In this document: positions 46,701-54,097 of the stretch, in pieces
Layout of the letters: every line of letters begins with the position of its first letter
Position numbering within the stretch: position 1 is the stretch's first letter
Assembly: GCF_900114915.1 (NCBI RefSeq)
Contig: NZ_FOUS01000002.1
Span: 558,001-622,000, forward strand
Direction: 5' to 3'
From: Bradyrhizobium sp. Rc3b
GTDB lineage: Bacteria > Pseudomonadota > Alphaproteobacteria > Rhizobiales > Xanthobacteraceae
DNA: 64,000 nt
Notes under the pieces: generated by a model
The model's input: only the letters and a program-made list of their open reading frames with translations
Database searches by the model: none
Told to the model about the DNA's origin: nothing
Position numbers and translations under genes: made by a program

Positions 46701-46929
46701 GATCTGCGGTGTTGCTGAAGCCTCGCATTGAATCAGCGGCAGACTTGGATGCGCGGGTCAGGCCATCGAACGACTGAAAGGCTGAGCGGCCGATGTTGGA
46801 GAATGAAGAATTGAAACGCTTCACAGCGGCTGCGGTCGCGTCAAGATTTTTGACGAGTCCTTTGAGGACAGGAGAGAGTTGGTCGCGAGCCGACATCTCT
46901 ACGGTTAGTTTCATGGTCTCATCGGACAT
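43726..46929 (-). CDS. Phage tail tape-measure protein with two cell-wall-hydrolase domains
   Basis: 1067 residues. The first 550 are coiled helical tape-measure sequence; residues about 575-620 are hydrophobic (TLVGTMALLASP). At about 730-850 a lysozyme/glucosaminidase-like domain carries LAGVIAHETGNGRDVRYNNVAGL (Glu in HETGNG). At about 852-975 a CHAP/TIGR02594-like amidase has NAWCARFVNKTL (Cys) and PGGHVGLATG (His). Would fix tail length and pierce the wall on DNA entry. No other tail gene is next to it. Confidence 0.82.
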   Translation of the reverse strand: MSDETMKLTVEMSARDQLSPVLKGLVKNLDATAAAVKRFNSSFSNIGRSAFQSFDGLTRASKSAADSMRGFSNTADRAAASYKNAWAQADKGREQSARRMYGSLMSQERQYQALLAKRGSAGASPARSNGLSTGKIAGGTFLGIGAASAARQLGHDVVAAQRSIGRGIASALRERLKISKAETGAEVFGDLSSEEIRKLRKNSLDRLGIKFGAGIEGTLNVATELSKAGIGKDVLGDATELVLRAKAALDISSKDTAELFGGLASFIEFNKDRYASISNSIAIANKDTKASGTEIIEGMKRGLSALATTGGKLTPEQLAGLVGTAIDVGIAPGKSGNFISHLIGGVGSADSVHGQKAKDMQDAAQRLGFGSRGDMARAMRNGPMDTIYKILDGLAKLPEAMRIRVAKDLGGEQWFDELLQIVLAKDKLKQVERDIETDKGFLDKAALKSIRSMSGAAASVMAAAKLAQEKIGGGFDKAFTQIADAILRHADSFDFSSITAHVEALVDGMRQGFGLRDWGRAVDWLADQFSPGTIETWKAWGRGFAAGIKAWGESLMSVFSVVKRMTGSDNPESAGRLAATLTALATSLVVVNPIMLTLVGTMALLASPFTRFVAAVYAVKQALDLVADKIFSLFRSLLENLGLNGGFNNEADEKIANRSWWEKLGDIFTPTDEIRKRYAPLTGGGASGSWDGSDTARKVTGSIRSKVAGLSGGSLDRASFERKFAGTALAGSYDKIVASANANGVPPALLAGVIAHETGNGRDVRYNNVAGLMDPETGSRTKLAYSNIDAGIEAAGRTVGKRYREAGGDLDKMGSVYAPPGAANDPRGLNGSWAGGVRKQANALSGGVGSAGAGDAVSAGEKYLGMNEYSDTKVLASYLGADVRGRSNAWCARFVNKTLADAGGKGTGSAVANSFQKWGSAISPPDVKRNDVLLQTHGLGYNQPGGHVGLATGETRMQNGRLQIKMLAGNDGDAVREHWIDADKNLMVRRGNPIGQVPSPAEAIKSVPAAPQAGMPMRGDFGGAGRGSVAIHINGNSHDPEALATLVQRRVDESMNWRAHDSESEYT

Positions 46930-47152
46930 TGGTGTCTCTTGTGGTTGCGGTTTCGGTGGAGCAGCGCGGAAAGGCCTCTTTTGGGCAGCGCGCTGCGAAA
47001 ACGGTTTCGAACATGCCCGTCAAAATAATCGGGCCGGTGGGGTCACGCGGATGAACCTCCCGCAAGGCGTGGGGTACATCCACGGCCGGGGTGGGTAAGT
47101 CGGTCCTTTTGATAATCCGAAGTATCCTGGGGTCTGTCACAGCGGGGGCCAT
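46919..47152 (-). CDS. Small hypothetical frame ahead of the tape-measure gene
   Basis: 77 residues from an ATG at 47152 (MAPAVTDPRILRIIKRTDLPTP); its stop overlaps the tape-measure start by 11 bp, which favours coupling. No family recognised, and support is the overlap alone. Confidence 0.3.
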   Translation of the reverse strand: MAPAVTDPRILRIIKRTDLPTPAVDVPHALREVHPRDPTGPIILTGMFETVFAARCPKEAFPRCSTETATTRDTNVR

Positions 47153-47726
47153 GCGCCCAAAAAATCCAGGCCCTCGCACTGGCTCCCCGTCGATCGACTG
47201 CTGGGAAACCTCACTGGCCCGTGCGAGGGCGAGGACGCTGATGGTGATGACGACCATGCTCAGGTGTGGAGCGACGCAAGGTCTGCCGTGGTGTGTGGAC
47301 CGCGGGCAGGATGATCCAGGTGACGAACGATCAGCGACGGATGCCGGTCGTGGCGGATGGCAGTCCGCCTGGGGACGTGCCTAAAGGTGAAGTGGTCACC
47401 GGCCCCAGGTGGTGATGACAGGCAGCCCACCACGCAAACGACGAGGACGCGCTGGCGGGGACGGCTGAGCGCTGGGGCCTGCGACCGGGCACCGTGCACC
47501 ATGGCCTTGGCATCGCGGCGGGCTCGCCATGGCGCGGGGCGGCGCATGGGGGCCGGCAAGACCAGCACGCGGCTGGCTCCCGACCGCGCCAGGGCTGGTC
47601 AATTATGGGCATAGGGTAACGTTTCCTTCGAACCGCAGTCCATTCGGTAACGTAATTATTCTATTGACTGCCTATTCGTTACTGGTTACGGTGTTGATGC
47701 TTAAACGTTACCAAGGGGCAGACACC
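47153..47726. other. Region upstream of the serine recombinase
   Basis: No protein-coding frame is convincing; several overlapping open frames on both strands have no start context. Its last 110 bp hold the GGTAACG repeat array. Confidence 0.4.
47614..47712. repeat. GGTAACG inverted repeats, res-like or operator site
   Basis: GGTAACGTTT (47614-47623), GGTAACGTAAT (47646-47656), CGTTAC (47678-47683) with GGTTACGG right after it, and AAACGTTACC (47703-47712). The outer pair is a perfect 10-bp inverted repeat around the AT-rich centre. The array ends 14 bp before the recombinase start, as expected for a resolution or autoregulation site. Confidence 0.6.
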
Positions 47727-48392
47727 ATGGCTATTCGCGGATACCTCCGAGCCTCCACTGTCGATCAAGACGCAGAGCGCGCAAAGGACAGCCTCACAAA
47801 GTTCGCCACTGAGCACGGCGCCCGCGTAACGACGTTCTACGTTGAGAACATCTCAGGGGCTACTCTTGAACGGAGCGAGCTAGACCGGCTCATTGACGAG
47901 TCGCGGGCCGGCGATGTCCTGCTAGTCGAGGGTATCGACCGACTTACCCGTTTGTCCCAGGACGACTGGAAGACACTTAAGCATCGCCTTGCGAGCGCTG
48001 GCATCCTGATCTGTGCCAAGTTCGTGCCCATGACTCATGACGTGCTGCAGGCAACGCAGGCTCAGCGCTCGGACTGGTCGCACGATGCTGTTAAGGCAGC
48101 GCTCCGGGATCTGATGATTGAACTGGCGGCAGCGAAGGCGCGGGAAGACTACGAGGTACGTCGCGAGCGGGCCGAACAGGGTATTGCTAAGAGAAAGGCC
48201 AAGGATGCTGCCGGTGAGACCGATCGGCCCGGATACGGGGGGCGCCGGGCTGATGCTGACGTGCATCGGAGGATTGTTGATCTGCGTCGCCGTGGGATGT
48301 CCTACAGCGAGATCGTGGACACGCTTGGGACCACTAGGCCGACCATTGCGAGGGCCTTACGGGCTGCCGGGATGCTGGAAGAAACAGCATGA
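47727..48392 (+). CDS. Serine recombinase (resolvase/invertase family)
   Basis: 221 residues from ATG 47727. YLRASTVDQD carries the nucleophile Ser10; EGIDRLTRLSQDD matches the family's middle motif (DRLTR); the C-terminal helix-turn-helix is RRRGMSYSEIVDTLGTTRPTIARALRA. A small resolvase-type enzyme, not a large transposon integrase. Confidence 0.9.
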   Translation: MAIRGYLRASTVDQDAERAKDSLTKFATEHGARVTTFYVENISGATLERSELDRLIDESRAGDVLLVEGIDRLTRLSQDDWKTLKHRLASAGILICAKFVPMTHDVLQATQAQRSDWSHDAVKAALRDLMIELAAAKAREDYEVRRERAEQGIAKRKAKDAAGETDRPGYGGRRADADVHRRIVDLRRRGMSYSEIVDTLGTTRPTIARALRAAGMLEETA

Positions 48393-48414
48393 CGTGATCC
48401 AGGTTTCAGCCTGA

Positions 48415-48684
48415 TCACCGGAGCGACACGCAGTAGTCGCCAGCGCTGGTGAATGACCCGGTCGGACACGATCGACCGGGCAGACGTGCAAATGCCCGTG
48501 GCGAGTCCGGGTGGAGCGCGGTGCAGCACTGCCTCGACGCCAGATATCCGACCGGGCAAACGCTTCCCGTTTTGGTGATCTGATCGCGACCGCCGGTCGG
48601 CTGGCAGTAAGGGCCAGCGATGGCGGGAGGCACGGCAGAGAGAGCCACGAGCGCCGCGAGCAGGGCCATTCGAGCATCGATCAT
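48415..48684 (-). CDS. Small secreted six-cysteine protein
   Basis: 89 residues. Signal peptide MIDARMALLAALVALSAVPPAIA, then YCQPTGGRD, CPVGYLASRQCC and CPTGSFTSAGDYC spread over 65 residues; the CPTGxFxSxxYC ending is one I associate with rhizobial secreted proteins. Convergent with the recombinase. Function unknown. Confidence 0.65.
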   Translation of the reverse strand: MIDARMALLAALVALSAVPPAIAGPYCQPTGGRDQITKTGSVCPVGYLASRQCCTALHPDSPRAFARLPGRSCPTGSFTSAGDYCVSLR

Positions 48685-48762
48685 CTACCGCGCCTCCGTG
48701 AACGGGCGAGCCTCCGGAAGTGAGAGGCTGCTACTCGCCCGTCCAATGTAGTGGCAGGCCTG

Positions 48763-48966
48763 TCAGGCTGCCAGCGTTACGCTGATCTCTGCTTCGATCT
48801 CCGCGAGCCGTGCCTTGGCGTATGCCAGAGCAGCTTCCGCCTCCGGAACAAGCGCGAGAACGTCTGCATACGTCCGTTGAGCAGCGGCAACTTCATCCTG
48901 CGCCACGACCAACCGAGGCCATAGCTCGCGGTCGATAAACCTCCCGTTCCTCGGACGTCGTGTCAT
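48763..48966 (-). CDS. Small coiled-coil hypothetical protein
   Basis: 67 residues, highly helical (VAAAQRTYADVLALVPEAEAALAYAKARLAEIEAEI). Overlaps the next gene upstream by four bases (ATGA), so it belongs to a four-gene leftward operon 49844-48763. No family recognised. Confidence 0.6.
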   Translation of the reverse strand: MTRRPRNGRFIDRELWPRLVVAQDEVAAAQRTYADVLALVPEAEAALAYAKARLAEIEAEISVTLAA

Positions 48967-49238
48967 GCTGCTTTCCTGTCGTCCAATGCGGCGATCTGCT
49001 TGGCGATGGCCTCTTGTTCGACCAGTGCATCCGCCAGTTCGGCTTGCAGCGCTCCAACATCGACTCGTTGCAGTCGATCGAGGGCGGCATCGACTCGCTG
49101 ATCGGCATCGGCCTTGCGGCGCCGAAGATCGAAAAGTTGTCCGGCGACGCCACGGGCGGCCCTGACACTGTCGTCCACGGCGTAGCGCTGCCCCTTGGAC
49201 TCGGCGATGGCCTTTCTGGCCAGAAGTTTGTAGCTCAT
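48963..49238 (-). CDS. Coiled-coil hypothetical protein
   Basis: 91 residues from ATG 49238 (MSYKLLARKAIAESKGQRYAVDD). Helical through most of its length with a Leu/Val heptad-like pattern. Overlaps the next gene by four bases and follows the previous one by seven. Unknown function in the phage-remnant operon. Confidence 0.6.
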   Translation of the reverse strand: MSYKLLARKAIAESKGQRYAVDDSVRAARGVAGQLFDLRRRKADADQRVDAALDRLQRVDVGALQAELADALVEQEAIAKQIAALDDRKAA

Positions 49239-49245
49239 TTTTTCC

Positions 49246-49653
49246 TCAATTCTCTTGGGAGGCGCGCTGACGTTCCTCCAGATGTTGGCGAGTGACGCCC
49301 GTGTATCGAGTGGGATCGATGCGGGGCCGCTTCCGGCTTGCGGCGATCTCTGCGCTCCAGCGTTCGGTGAGTGTGTCGAGCTTGTCAGCCTTGACGGGAT
49401 TGGCAAAGAACCGTGCGTTCTCCGGATCTCTGGCGAGTGCGCGCAGTTCATCGAGCAGGGGTCTGTTGCGATCTATCTCCGTCGGATCATCATACGTGAC
49501 CACACCGTTACTCACGACAAGGCCGGTTGCGAACCGTGCGGCGAGAACGTCAATTCCCTCGGGGCTGAGGTCAGGCAAGCCATGCTGTTGAAGAAGTCCC
49601 TTGATGACGACGGCTGCGTTTGTCTCGCCCCTGATTTCCAAGACGGTCATCAC
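49246..49653 (-). CDS. Hypothetical protein
   Basis: 135 residues (MMTVLEIRGETNAAVVIKGLL...YTGVTRQHLEERQRASQEN). Acidic and helical; no family recognised. Its start overlaps the stop of the upstream ribbon-helix-helix-like gene by four bases, which supports it as coding. Confidence 0.6.
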   Translation of the reverse strand: MMTVLEIRGETNAAVVIKGLLQQHGLPDLSPEGIDVLAARFATGLVVSNGVVTYDDPTEIDRNRPLLDELRALARDPENARFFANPVKADKLDTLTERWSAEIAASRKRPRIDPTRYTGVTRQHLEERQRASQEN

Positions 49654-49844
49654 GCTGCCTCTTGCCGGCGCAAGAATTGAACCAGGGCGCGGCGGACGAG
49701 GCTGGAGCGATTGGGGGCGCTCGCGTCATCAATGGCAGCGGCCTTGTCGATCGCGGCGACCAGCACGACCGGGAGCGTGAACGCCACCGGTCGCATGGGC
49801 GACCCAATCAACTCCGCCGCCTCCGGGCAGAACTTCGTTTTCAT
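49650..49844 (-). CDS. Ribbon-helix-helix-like small protein
   Basis: 64 residues. VAFTLPVVLVAAIDKAAAI looks like a beta strand-helix start and NRSSLVRRALVQFLRRQ the second helix, typical of Arc/CopG DNA-binding proteins. First gene of the small operon, with an 18-bp palindrome about 165 bp upstream; autoregulation is possible. Confidence 0.6.
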   Translation of the reverse strand: MKTKFCPEAAELIGSPMRPVAFTLPVVLVAAIDKAAAIDDASAPNRSSLVRRALVQFLRRQEAA

Positions 49845-50357
49845 TTTTCGTGGTTTCCTAAATGCAAAATCCCGCCGTGCCGGTGTGGCGCGACGGGACG
49901 AGAGACGTTGATGTGGTGCAGAGACGCGAACGGCCCCTCTGAGGGGGCCGGGGTTCTACGTCCGATATGAAGCGCTAATATCTAGTCGTATTGAGCGCTA
50001 CGTTATATATGCGTATATACGCATAGGGTGGTTTTGTCTAGGGTTTCTGGCATGAAAAATGCGGTACTCGTAAATCATTGAAATTGTTATTCTTCTTTTA
50101 TGCTTCGGGTAAGGTCGAGCGGGCCATCCTCCTCCTCTTGAGGTCCCCAGATACCGCAAAAACTCACTATACCCATATATCATTGATATTGCAGATGTTT
50201 CCATGCGCGGTCGTTATGATCCTTGGTGGGCCTGTCGTCCGGCTCTTGGCCTGGAACCGTGGATGCGTTTGGAGGACCCTCAGAGGCCCGCTGATGCGTT
50301 TTGTGCTGTCCGGGCTGATAGGGTAGCTCTCCTGTCCAATAGCGCATGGAAGGCCGA
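49845..50357. other. AT-rich regulatory stretch
   Basis: About 510 bp without a supported gene, holding the palindrome and the ATCATTGAWATTG pair. A promoter for the leftward operon is expected here. Confidence 0.45.
50008..50025. promoter_or_regulatory. 18-bp perfect palindrome
   Basis: TATGCGTATATACGCATA is its own reverse complement. It lies in an AT-rich patch (about 49975-50200) between the small operon and the 50358-50825 gene. A near-repeat ATCATTGAAATTG (50074-50086) and ATCATTGATATTG (50179-50191) is close by. Confidence 0.6.
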
Positions 50358-50825
50358 TTAACCGGCCTCATAGTAGGGACTTCTTTCGCTCCGCTGGCGA
50401 GCGACGGTCAGCGCTTCGAGCGTCCGGTCAGACATTGGGCGTGTCTTCCTGATCCTGAGGACCACGCGCAAGGTCTCGGCCTGTGTCGGTGTCAGCGGCT
50501 GGTCGAGTCTCAGGACGCCTTCCGTATCTCCGTCCTGGGTGACGGTCATGAACGAGAGCCGGGATTTGGCATTGGTCCAGGCTCTGGCGCTGGTGCAGTC
50601 AACGTAGGCGTAGAACGCGGCGCCGTCGGTCGAGATATGGCCGGCCAATCCGTTGATGGTCCAGTCGCCACAGGTGTCCCGCTTCAGGCTGGTACGGGCT
50701 GCGCCGATGGTTGAGGCGAACGCAGCGAGCTTGGCCCGGTCGGCTGTCCTGTCGTCGATGTCGGAGCGGCGGCGCATGATGGTGGTCTTTGCCGGCTTGC
50801 GGCGGATGGTCGTCGTCATGGTCAT
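50358..50825 (-). CDS. Conserved hypothetical mobile-element protein
   Basis: About 155 residues from the ATG at 50825 (MTMTTTIRRKPAKT), with a further in-frame ATG at 50819. The second half AKSRLSFMTVTQDGDTEGVLRLDQPLTPTQAETLRVVLRIRK has a pattern I recall from short proteins on rhizobial prophages. Function unknown. Confidence 0.6.
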   Translation of the reverse strand: MTMTTTIRRKPAKTTIMRRRSDIDDRTADRAKLAAFASTIGAARTSLKRDTCGDWTINGLAGHISTDGAAFYAYVDCTSARAWTNAKSRLSFMTVTQDGDTEGVLRLDQPLTPTQAETLRVVLRIRKTRPMSDRTLEALTVARQRSERSPYYEAG

Positions 50826-50946
50826 GGTCAAATGCTTTTGGCCGGTGACGCGCACTGGCGTCCGGCATGGCGGGGAGGGTGGTGGGGATGGCGGGAGGGT
50901 GACCGACAGCGCGGCGCAGTGCTGGCTGCCGTCCCCAGGCTGTTGC

Positions 50947-51861
50947 TTAGATCGCGGCGCGACGGGTGTCCTGCTCCCTTGCGCGACGGTCCCGCTCCCT
51001 TGCCTTGTCGTTGTCCAGCCACGGTTCGTCGGCCAACCATTTCACTGGGTCACGATAGTATCCAACATTCTCCGTCTTACACCGTCGCCGCGCTGCGATC
51101 AGGATCGACTCAAACTTCACTCCGGTCTTAGCGATGGCGATCAGCGCTTCCTCCGTCGCCTTGACGTTCTTACGTTCGGGCGAGGCGTTCCAGAACTGAT
51201 CGTGCCAGTCCGTGGGCCAACCATCCGGCACGTTGCCGTTACCGGCTTTCGGTCGATCGCGGTCCTGAGATGAATCCAGATCAGCCGACCCTTCCCGACG
51301 CGAAGCGGCGGGGTTCAATTCACTGGGTTCTTTCTCTGGGTTCACTGCACCGGGTTTATCGGTCACGGCTGACCGGACCTCATGGTCATCTATGACTGGA
51401 CCACCGGTCATCTGTGACTGGACCCCTCGGTCATCAGTGATCGGACCATCGGTCACCGGTGACTTATCGTCACCGCGCCTGGTGATCCATAACTCACCCT
51501 TCTGGAAGTCGATATCAACTTGGCTGCTTGCCTTGCTGCCATTGGAGTATCTGGCCGTAGTGGCTATGAAGCCAGCCTTAACGAGGCGCTTGAACGATCG
51601 TTGCACGCTCGAAACCGAGACACCGATCTCACGGGCGATCGTCGCGTGCGAGGGGTCGCACTGGCCAGTTTTATTGTTGCGATGACCGATCAAGGCCACC
51701 ATGACGAACAAGTCGACTTGCTCCAAGAGCTTCTTATGCTTCTTACCCTTGGCTTGCTCTTTCGCTTGTGCCTTCGTCAGAGCGGACAGCAGGTCTAAAC
51801 GATCGGTTGGCGAGATGTAGAATTTGGTTTTGCCGTTGTGTTTTTCGCGATTTTCAGGCAT
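50947..51861 (-). CDS. Helix-turn-helix replication/regulation-type protein
   Basis: 304 residues from ATG 51861 (MPENREKHNGKTKF). A winged helix at about 70-120 (CDPSHATIAREIGVSVSSVQRSFKRLVKAGFI) is followed by a linker with degenerate repeats (PVTDGPITDD, PVIDDHEV) and a C-terminal helical part (RKNVKATEEALIAIA...GYYRDPVKWLADEPW). The layout matches phage-type helix-turn-helix/replication-initiation proteins. Not a confirmed replication protein. Confidence 0.65.
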   Translation of the reverse strand: MPENREKHNGKTKFYISPTDRLDLLSALTKAQAKEQAKGKKHKKLLEQVDLFVMVALIGHRNNKTGQCDPSHATIAREIGVSVSSVQRSFKRLVKAGFIATTARYSNGSKASSQVDIDFQKGELWITRRGDDKSPVTDGPITDDRGVQSQMTGGPVIDDHEVRSAVTDKPGAVNPEKEPSELNPAASRREGSADLDSSQDRDRPKAGNGNVPDGWPTDWHDQFWNASPERKNVKATEEALIAIAKTGVKFESILIAARRRCKTENVGYYRDPVKWLADEPWLDNDKARERDRRAREQDTRRAAI

Positions 51862-51952
51862 AGTATTTTCGTTCGATCTCAGCAGGTTGAACAAGGATGG
51901 ATGAGATTGAAGCCCATGGCGCAGCGAACGCCGTGGGCTTCCTCATTGGTGG

Positions 51953-52132
51953 TTACTTCGCAGCGGTCTGAAGCCGCTGCAGGCGCTCCTCGATGGCCTG
52001 CCTCACGAACTCCGACCTGCCCTGACGTAGGTACAGGCGTGCTTCATCGAGCGCAGCCAGTTGGTGCGCTGATAACCTGAAGCCGACATGTGGCCGTGCG
52101 GTATCTGGATCGTAGAAAAGGCGGTTAGTCAT
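51953..52132 (-). CDS. CopG/Arc-like DNA-binding protein
   Basis: 59 residues from ATG 52132, preceded by GGAGGAGCT. HVGFRLSAHQLAALDEARLYLRQGRSEFVRQAIEERLQRL shows a ribbon strand then two helices. Likely a small repressor of the phage-remnant genes; it lies just before two terminator-like hairpins. Confidence 0.7.
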   Translation of the reverse strand: MTNRLFYDPDTARPHVGFRLSAHQLAALDEARLYLRQGRSEFVRQAIEERLQRLQTAAK

Positions 52133-52141
52133 AGCTCCTCC

Positions 52142-52220
52142 AAAACAAAAACGCCCCGGCGGGATTGCCGAGGCGTCGGATAGGTCGACGACAAAAGCCC
52201 CACCTACGGCGGGGCTTCCG
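52142..52220 (-). terminator. Two back-to-back minus-strand terminator hairpins
   Basis: On the minus strand GACGCCTCGGCAATCCCGCC GGGGCGTTTTTG (split here) forms an imperfect stem with a T-run (52142-52175), and AGCCCCGCCGTAGGTGGGGCTTTT forms a second with a T-run (about 52193-52219). They separate the defence block from the phage-remnant genes. Confidence 0.65.
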
Positions 52221-52225
52221 ATCAA

Positions 52226-52618
52226 AAATTACAGCGATGATTGATCAGGCCTACCACGTACCCGCGCAGGCGTCAAATTTTGAACCAAGACCATCCTGCC
52301 GAGAGGCCCGGCGTGACGATGCTGAGTCAGTGATGCGCGTTTGGATCGGCAGAGCAGCCAGCGAGCGTTCCGCCTTGAGTGATGCACGGTCGATGGACCC
52401 AAGGCACAACATAACTGCCCGACCACATGCCGCGCCCACTGCGTTCGGCTTCGTGCTGAGCAGCCCCGTACTTCCCTTTGGAGGAGCGCGGCCAATTCAG
52501 CGCGGGGCCGTTGCGGACCAGCTAATCAGCGACGTCGACTCTGAACAGCGGCCGGCCGAGAAGCATGTCCGGCAGGCGCGCCGCGGCATCGGCGCTCGCT
52601 CCCATTTTGGGGCGCAGC
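52226..52618. other. Non-coding gap between defence block and phage remnant
   Basis: About 390 bp. Open frames exist but none has a ribosome site, motif or composition that would support a gene. May be decayed sequence. Confidence 0.4.
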
Positions 52619-52810
52619 CTACGCCGTCTCCTCGGGCGCGATGGTGAACCCGCCAACCTTATCCCCCTCAGCTCCGAGCCGGTCCTGTTCGCTCTCCAGC
52701 TCCAGGACTATGTCAAGGTAGTCTTTGAACGTGGCCGATAGGCCGAGATGCCCGTCGATCAATTCTCGAAGTTCTTTCCTGAAAAGATCAGGTTTGAAGG
52801 CCACGCTCAT
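52619..52810 (-). CDS. Small hypothetical protein after the GIY-YIG gene
   Basis: 63 residues from ATG 52810 (MSVAFKPDLFRKELRELIDGH). Mostly helical and acidic. GGAG abuts the ATG with no spacer, so the start is doubtful. It follows the GIY-YIG gene by 84 bp on the same strand. No family recognised. Confidence 0.45.
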   Translation of the reverse strand: MSVAFKPDLFRKELRELIDGHLGLSATFKDYLDIVLELESEQDRLGAEGDKVGGFTIAPEETA

Positions 52811-52894
52811 CTCCAGCTGGATTCTGTACCAAGGACGACTACTTCGACAACAAACATGCGGCGGAAGCAAACTCTGGTCGGTGCAAGATAGGGC

Positions 52895-54097
52895 TTATTC
52901 CGCCCCGCGTGCGAGGGATGCGGTGTTTGGATCATAAACGTAGGAAGTGATCGTTCCGTCCCGGATCCTCTCGATCGCCTCGTCTACTACGAAAAGGGGT
53001 ACCAGGAACCATTCGCGAGGGACGATCGGCTGACCGAAGCGATCCTTAATTTCGATATCAAGGCGCGCCGGGCCAAAGACTCGGTGGATGATGTTTTCGA
53101 GCCGGGTTCGATTGATGTTGTACAACTCATAGGTCGCGACGACTTCAACGTCCGCCATGAGAAATGTCGGGTCGAGGCGAGTGTTGGCGATCCGCCGTGC
53201 AACATCGCCGCCGGTCACGCCAATTTTGTGCAGGACATCACGATGAGCCGTGACAGTCGGATGATCGGATTTGCTCCGCAGGACATAAACGGTGCCGCTT
53301 GCTTCGTCGCCTTCCTCGTTCTGATCGGCGAACAGAGGGCCTGCTGTTGGATCACTGATCCGTCGACCGGCCTCATCCTTGTAAAGGGCGCGCTGTAGCG
53401 ACCGAAGCAGCAGGTCACTCTCAGTTCCGTTGGAATAGATGACTCTCAGCCGCGCGTCCATTTCGCCATTCGGCGCTCTGAATGGTTCCCCGACCTCGGC
53501 GACATAGGCGGTCTGGCCTCCAAGAATGAAGAACTGGCCCGTCTTGATCTCCGCCTTAAGGAAGCCCGCATCCTTCACAAATGGCCTTGTGGTGCGCAGG
53601 CCGGTTCGAAGGTCGTTTTGCACTTGGTCGAACAGGGGTTCGAAACGCTCGAAGTCCTCGCAACGCTGGCGGTTGGCAATCTCCTCAGCGGCGCGCTTCT
53701 CAGCTGCTGACCGGACGTGTCGGAGTTCCGTGATATCGGCGGGCTCTACCCCGAGCCGCGCCAGCAGTTCATCATCATCGAGTTGCTCGGAGAGGCCGAC
53801 AGGAGAGGGAGCTGCGCTTGCTAGAAGTCCTTGATGATCGAGCGGCTCAAGCAGCACGCGACAATCGGCGAGTCCACGGAGGCGATCCAGACGCACAGCG
53901 TATAGCCGCTCAAAGATATCGCGGCCTTCCCCGTGCTGCGGCGCATGGCCGTGCTGATCGACGAAACGTTGGATTTCCTCGAACCCGACGACCACGCGCT
54001 CTTCGCGGGCCGTCCGGCCCGTTTCCTTCTTTGCGTGGACCTCGACACCAAGCTCCTCGAGGAGCACGTCGTCCTCGTCGGTGAATTTATTCGCCAC
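52895..54097 (-). CDS. GIY-YIG-family nuclease of the restriction-like operon
   Basis: 400 residues. The C-terminal part is a T5orf172/MUG113-type GIY-YIG domain (about 269-341: GTVYVLRSKSDHP, KIGVTGGDVARRIANTR, LENIIHRVF), with Tyr, Arg and Glu of the active site in place. Residues 1-170 are helical and unassigned; 170-265 is a beta-rich middle. Overlaps the helicase stop by 11 bp. In this setting it is the likely DNA-cutting subunit. Confidence 0.85.
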   Translation of the reverse strand: MANKFTDEDDVLLEELGVEVHAKKETGRTAREERVVVGFEEIQRFVDQHGHAPQHGEGRDIFERLYAVRLDRLRGLADCRVLLEPLDHQGLLASAAPSPVGLSEQLDDDELLARLGVEPADITELRHVRSAAEKRAAEEIANRQRCEDFERFEPLFDQVQNDLRTGLRTTRPFVKDAGFLKAEIKTGQFFILGGQTAYVAEVGEPFRAPNGEMDARLRVIYSNGTESDLLLRSLQRALYKDEAGRRISDPTAGPLFADQNEEGDEASGTVYVLRSKSDHPTVTAHRDVLHKIGVTGGDVARRIANTRLDPTFLMADVEVVATYELYNINRTRLENIIHRVFGPARLDIEIKDRFGQPIVPREWFLVPLFVVDEAIERIRDGTITSYVYDPNTASLARGAE

